Shown: positions 23,719 through 26,479 of the stretch, one piece after another
How the letters are laid out: each line of letters opens with the position of its first letter
Numbering within the stretch: the first letter of the stretch is position 1
From: DATEVL01 sp964448245
GTDB lineage: Bacteria > Chloroflexota > Anaerolineae > Anaerolineales > E44-bin32
Assembly: GCA_964448245.1 (NCBI GenBank)
Contig: CAYUWF010000024.1
Span: 1-26,479, forward strand
Reading direction: 5' to 3'
Length of the DNA: 26,479 bases
The notes under the pieces: generated by a model
What the model saw: only the letters and a program-made list of their open reading frames with translations
What the model was told of the DNA's origin: nothing
Database searches by the model: none
Program-made: the position numbers and the translations under genes

Positions 23719-23747
23719 CCTGCGCTGCGCTTCGGCGCAAAAGCAGG
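23719..23747. repeat. UUCG-capped hairpin between the tRNA genes
   Basis: CCTGC-gc-TGCGC-TTCG-GCGCA-aaa-GCAGG forms a two-tier hairpin with a C(UUCG)G tetraloop on the plus strand. It sits in a 139 bp spacer that is itself partly palindromic, with TCAGCCA near 23675 and TGGCTGA near 23751, and CAGC-rich ends on both sides. The layout suggests a REP-like intergenic repeat. It could also act in processing of the leftward tRNA transcript. Confidence 0.5.
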
Positions 23748-23780
23748 CGTGGCTGACGTCTGAGCGCTGACAGCTTCCAG

Positions 23781-23852
<72 letters not shown>

Positions 23853-24026
23853 GCGGAGGCCAAGGATACCCCGGGCATTTCCAGCCGTCAAGCAAGCCCC
23901 CTCCCGGCGCCCCGAGAGACTGGTACTGCAGACGCCTTTTCCTTCCAGAGAAACCGGATAGACTTACTCCATCCTCAACACCGGCGACCGCGGCTGGCTC
24001 GCCGGCCGGCTGACATGGGAGACCTG

Positions 24027-24734
24027 ATGGCCAAGCCTTTGCGCTCGTTTGCCCTATTCGTCGTTCCGCTGCTCGTCCTGACTTTGGCGTGCTCGGCACT
24101 GAGCGGCCCCGAGCTCAACGCCGAAACGATCGTGCCCGGTATCGAATCGACCCTGCTGACCGAGGTCCCTGAACAGGTCAGTGCGAATATCCTCTTCAGT
24201 GACGATTTCTCCGACCCGGACAGCGGCTGGGACCGCGTTCAGACCGACGAGGGCCTCACCGACTACGACAACGGCCAATACCGGATCTTCGTCAACCAGG
24301 TGCAGCATGACTACTGGGCCAATCCGGGCCGGTCGTTCACCGATGTGCAGGTCGAGGCCGACCCCACCAAGGCCGCCGGGCCGGACGACAACGACTTCGG
24401 TCTGATCTGCCGCTATCAGGACACCGAAAACTTCTACGCCTTCCTGATCAGCAGCGACGGCTATTACGCCATCATGAAGTACTCGGGCGGCAGCTCGGAG
24501 ATTCTCGGCGCCGACGCCATGCTCTCGACCGACGCCGTGAACCAGGGCAACGCCACCAATCACCTCCGCGCCGATTGCGTCGGCGACAGCCTGTCGCTCT
24601 ACGCCAACGGTGAGCTGCTCCACTCCGTGACTGATGCGGACTTCGCCAGCGGCGACGTCGGCCTGATCGCCGGGACCTTTGACGCGGCCGGTGCGGACAT
24701 CCTCTTCGACGATTTCGTCGTCTACCAGCCGTAG
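24027..24734 (+). CDS. Lipoprotein with LamG/DUF1080-like sandwich domain
   Basis: A 235-residue exported lipoprotein. The signal peptide MAKPLRSFALFVVPLLVLTL ends at a lipobox with Cys22 (TLAC), so the mature protein should be lipid-anchored outside the membrane. After a linker of about 30 residues comes a beta-sandwich domain: LFSDDFSDPDSGWDR, then YDNGQYRIFV, VQVEADPTK, GPDDNDFGLICRYQD, FYAFLISSDGYYAIMKY, and LSLYANGELLHSVTD. It ends GDVGLIAGTF...ILFDDFVVY. This pattern resembles concanavalin-like or DUF1080 domains and I know it mainly from chloroflexi; a sugar ligand is possible but unproven. The ATG at 24027 follows GGAGA by 5 bp. A strong hairpin lies just downstream. Confidence 0.85.
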   Translation: MAKPLRSFALFVVPLLVLTLACSALSGPELNAETIVPGIESTLLTEVPEQVSANILFSDDFSDPDSGWDRVQTDEGLTDYDNGQYRIFVNQVQHDYWANPGRSFTDVQVEADPTKAAGPDDNDFGLICRYQDTENFYAFLISSDGYYAIMKYSGGSSEILGADAMLSTDAVNQGNATNHLRADCVGDSLSLYANGELLHSVTDADFASGDVGLIAGTFDAAGADILFDDFVVYQP

Positions 24735-24759
24735 GGCACGTTTGAGTCCAAGGTCTTGC

Positions 24760-24789
24760 CAGGAGCCGCCGGCCGCACGGCGGCTCCTG
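24760..24789 (+). terminator. 11 bp hairpin after the lipoprotein gene
   Basis: CAGGAGCCGCC (24760-24770) and GGCGGCTCCTG (24779-24789) are perfectly complementary around an 8-nt loop, 25 bp after the stop. No T-run follows, so it would be a U-less terminator or an mRNA 3'-end stabiliser. Confidence 0.5.
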
Positions 24790-24845
24790 CGATTCTCCCG
24801 CCGGCTGCGTTGCCGCGAGGGGGCAAGGTGACTACACTGGAGGGC

Positions 24846-25241
24846 ATGGATGAGAACACGCCGGCCGTCCCGGACACGCCCCCCGAGGAGCGCCTGCCAT
24901 TCTCCCCGGGCGTCGGCTGCCTGCTGAGCATCCTGGTCGGGATGGTCTGCGCCGGCGCCTTCTTCCTGATTCTGTGGCTCAACCAGCAAGGCCAGATCGT
25001 CTATGCTCCGGAGCGTTATCGCGTGACCCGGGTGTGGACGTTGAGCGGCGTCGAGGGCCGGGGACTCGGAATCTCGAGGACTCGTCCTCTCTCCGGAGCG
25101 ACGGCGGACGAAGTCTGCGCGCAGACCGAGGTCGATTTCTACTTCCTGGGACCCGGCGTGTCTGATGCCGACACCGACTACTGCGAGTGCTTCACGCGCA
25201 GCCAGTCCGGCTGGTCTTCCGCCGGCTCGTGCCCGGACTAG
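24846..25241 (+). CDS. Single-pass membrane protein with Cys-rich tail
   Basis: A 131-residue protein I do not recognise. It has a Pro/Glu-rich N-terminus (1-20), one membrane helix (about 23-45, GCLLSILVGMVCAGAFFLILW), and a C-terminal domain of about 85 residues with four cysteines (Cys91, Cys113, Cys115, Cys129), which could form disulphides if outside the cell. The ATG at 24846 is preceded directly by GGAGGG, closer than usual. The stop is 3 bp before the methyltransferase start, so the two genes very likely share a transcript. A functional link to DNA methylation is not evident. Confidence 0.75.
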   Translation: MDENTPAVPDTPPEERLPFSPGVGCLLSILVGMVCAGAFFLILWLNQQGQIVYAPERYRVTRVWTLSGVEGRGLGISRTRPLSGATADEVCAQTEVDFYFLGPGVSDADTDYCECFTRSQSGWSSAGSCPD

Positions 25242-25244
25242 CAC

Positions 25245-26411
25245 ATGGCGAGGACGGCGGCCCGCACCAGCAGAGATCGCCCGCAGCGGAGCGTCGGCGG
25301 GGAAGACCCGACGCCGCTGGACCGGATCCTCCAGGGCGATTGCGTCGAGGTGCTCGCCGGCTTGCCGGAGGCCTGCGTCGACACGGTCTTCGCCGATCCA
25401 CCCTACAACCTGCAGCTGACGCAGGAGCTGTGGCGGCCGAATCAGACGCGGGTCGACGGGGTCGACGAAGAATGGGATCGCTTCGCCAGCTTCTCGGAGT
25501 ACGACGCCTTCACGCGAGCCTGGTTGACGGCGTGCCGCAGGGTCCTCAAGCCGTCTGGCTCGCTGTGGGTCATCGGCACCTACCATAACATCTACCGCGT
25601 CGGTGCCATCCTGCAAGACCTCGGCTTCTGGATCCTGAACGACGTGATCTGGGTCAAGAAGAATCCCATGCCGAATTTCCGCGGAGTGCGTTTCACCAAC
25701 GCTCATGAGACTCTGCTGTGGGCCGTACCTTCGCGGCAGGCGCGTTACACCTTCCAACACCACGCGATGAAGGGCCTCAACGACGGCCTGCAGATGCGTA
25801 GCGACTGGCTCCTGCCGATCTGCAGCGGGTCGGAACGGCTGCGGCTGAACGGCGTCAAAGCCCACGCCACGCAGAAACCGGAGGCGCTGCTCTACCGCGT
25901 GATCCTGGCCTCCACCCGGCCGGGCGACGTGGTGCTCGACCCGTTCTTCGGCTCCGGGACGACCGGGGCCGTCGCCAAGCGCCTCGGCCGCCGCTGGATC
26001 GGGATCGAACGCGAAAAACGCTACATCGATGTCGCCCGATCCCGCATCGAGGCTGTTTCGCCCGCCCCGTCCGATGGGACGCTGCTCGAGGCGCCGGAAC
26101 CGCGCCGCCTCAGGAAGATACCTTTCGGCGCACTGCTTGAGCACGGACTGCTCTGCCCAGGCCAGCGCCTCTTCTTTGGCGGCAATCGTAGATGGGCGGC
26201 GCGGCTGCGCGCCGACGGGGCGCTGGTTTACCGCGGCCAGTCCGGGTCGATCCATCAGGTCGGTTCACGTCTATCGGACGGCGCCCCGTGCAACGGTTGG
26301 ACCCACTGGTATTTCGAGGACGAACAGCGGCGGTTACAGCCGATCGACGCCTTGCGCCAACGGTTGCGACCTCTCTATCCGGACGCCGAAGGCGAGACCC
26401 CTGAGGACTAG
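25245..26411 (+). CDS. ccrM: CcrM-type adenine-N6 DNA methyltransferase with RAMA domain
   Basis: A 388-residue beta-class methyltransferase. CcrM methylates adenine in GANTC; the same target is inferred here. Seen: motif IV DPPYNLQL (51-58), then YDAFTRAWLTACRRVLKP, LWVIGTYHNIYRVG, the strongly CcrM-like blocks NPMPNFRGVRFTNAHETLLW and MRSDWLLPICSG, KPEALLYRVILAS, and motif I DPFFGSGTTGAVAKRLGR from Asp232 (AdoMet binding). The C-terminal RAMA domain (about 292-380) reads IPFGALLEHGLLCPGQRLFF, GSIHQVGSRLSDGAPCNGWT, then IDALRQRLRP, as in CcrM, where it reads the target. No restriction partner adjoins, so an orphan epigenetic enzyme is likely. It is about 30 residues longer than Caulobacter CcrM, mainly at the N-terminus. 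Confidence 0.94.
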   Translation: MARTAARTSRDRPQRSVGGEDPTPLDRILQGDCVEVLAGLPEACVDTVFADPPYNLQLTQELWRPNQTRVDGVDEEWDRFASFSEYDAFTRAWLTACRRVLKPSGSLWVIGTYHNIYRVGAILQDLGFWILNDVIWVKKNPMPNFRGVRFTNAHETLLWAVPSRQARYTFQHHAMKGLNDGLQMRSDWLLPICSGSERLRLNGVKAHATQKPEALLYRVILASTRPGDVVLDPFFGSGTTGAVAKRLGRRWIGIEREKRYIDVARSRIEAVSPAPSDGTLLEAPEPRRLRKIPFGALLEHGLLCPGQRLFFGGNRRWAARLRADGALVYRGQSGSIHQVGSRLSDGAPCNGWTHWYFEDEQRRLQPIDALRQRLRPLYPDAEGETPED

Positions 26412-26479
26412 AAGCGGCACCCGGGGGGGCGCCTCGAATGGAGCGCGCATGCTGGCCCCAAACCTTCCCTCACCCTACC

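Noticed and set aside
24054..26255. A 733-codon minus-strand open frame spanning the lipoprotein, membrane protein and methyltransferase genes
   Set aside because: It is antisense to three supported genes and shows no domain, only low-complexity Arg/Ala/Gly-rich sequence. It is a shadow of codon bias.

Overview
This 26.5 kb window is GC-rich bacterial chromosome. It most resembles the Chloroflexota (Anaerolineae-like). The main reason is the lipoprotein at 24027-24734, whose layout (lipobox, then a C-terminal region with a DDFSDPDSGW start and a DDNDFG-ICRYQD core) I know mainly from that phylum. Supporting signs are tRNA genes without encoded CCA, many stand-alone regulators and metabolic genes with loose spacing, and intergenic tracts rich in palindromes. 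The assignment is an inference, not a measured result.

Layout from left to right. (1) 1-961, minus strand: a MerR-type regulator with an RsbRD-like C-terminal half, followed 7 bp later by hemA (glutamyl-tRNA reductase), which runs off the left edge. (2) 962-1888: no intact gene, only an IS3-family transposase remnant. (3) 1889-11071, minus: one giant membrane protein of 3060 residues of the cyclic beta-1,2-glucan synthase (NdvB/ChvB) type, with an extra N-terminal module that looks like a stress-protein fold around a membrane hairpin. (4) 11072-11942: promoter and leader of that gene, then a palindrome-rich tract holding what appears to be a tRNA-Cys pseudogene split by a 113 bp insert, with a terminator-like hairpin just downstream. 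(5) 11943-14207, minus: an SRPBCC/AHSA1 protein, an unrecognised small protein and an aldo/keto reductase. (6) 14261-15730: an EamA exporter divergent from an Lrp/AsnC regulator, a classic regulator-target pair. (7) 15731-19184, plus: a GNAT acetyltransferase, two small membrane proteins and a DUF3891-type protein, with a repeated promoter-like element on either side of the GNAT gene. (8) 19510-22330, plus: leucine-type amino acid dehydrogenase, a 3-hydroxyisobutyrate dehydrogenase-like reductase and a PrxQ/BCP-type peroxiredoxin. (9) 22537-23852, minus: a frameshifted Cof-type HAD phosphatase, tRNA-Cys(GCA) and tRNA-Gly(GCC). (10) 24027-26411, plus: the lipoprotein, a single-pass membrane protein, and a CcrM-type adenine methyltransferase with its C-terminal RAMA domain.

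The gene groups look like independent small units: haem synthesis control, envelope glucan synthesis, amino acid export and catabolism, and DNA methylation. No defence island, CRISPR array, prophage or biosynthetic cluster was seen. The most unusual signals are the split tRNA-Cys relic at 11376-11600, the stress-like N-terminal module on the glucan synthase, the direct-repeat operator candidate in front of the merR-hemA pair, and the CcrM homologue.
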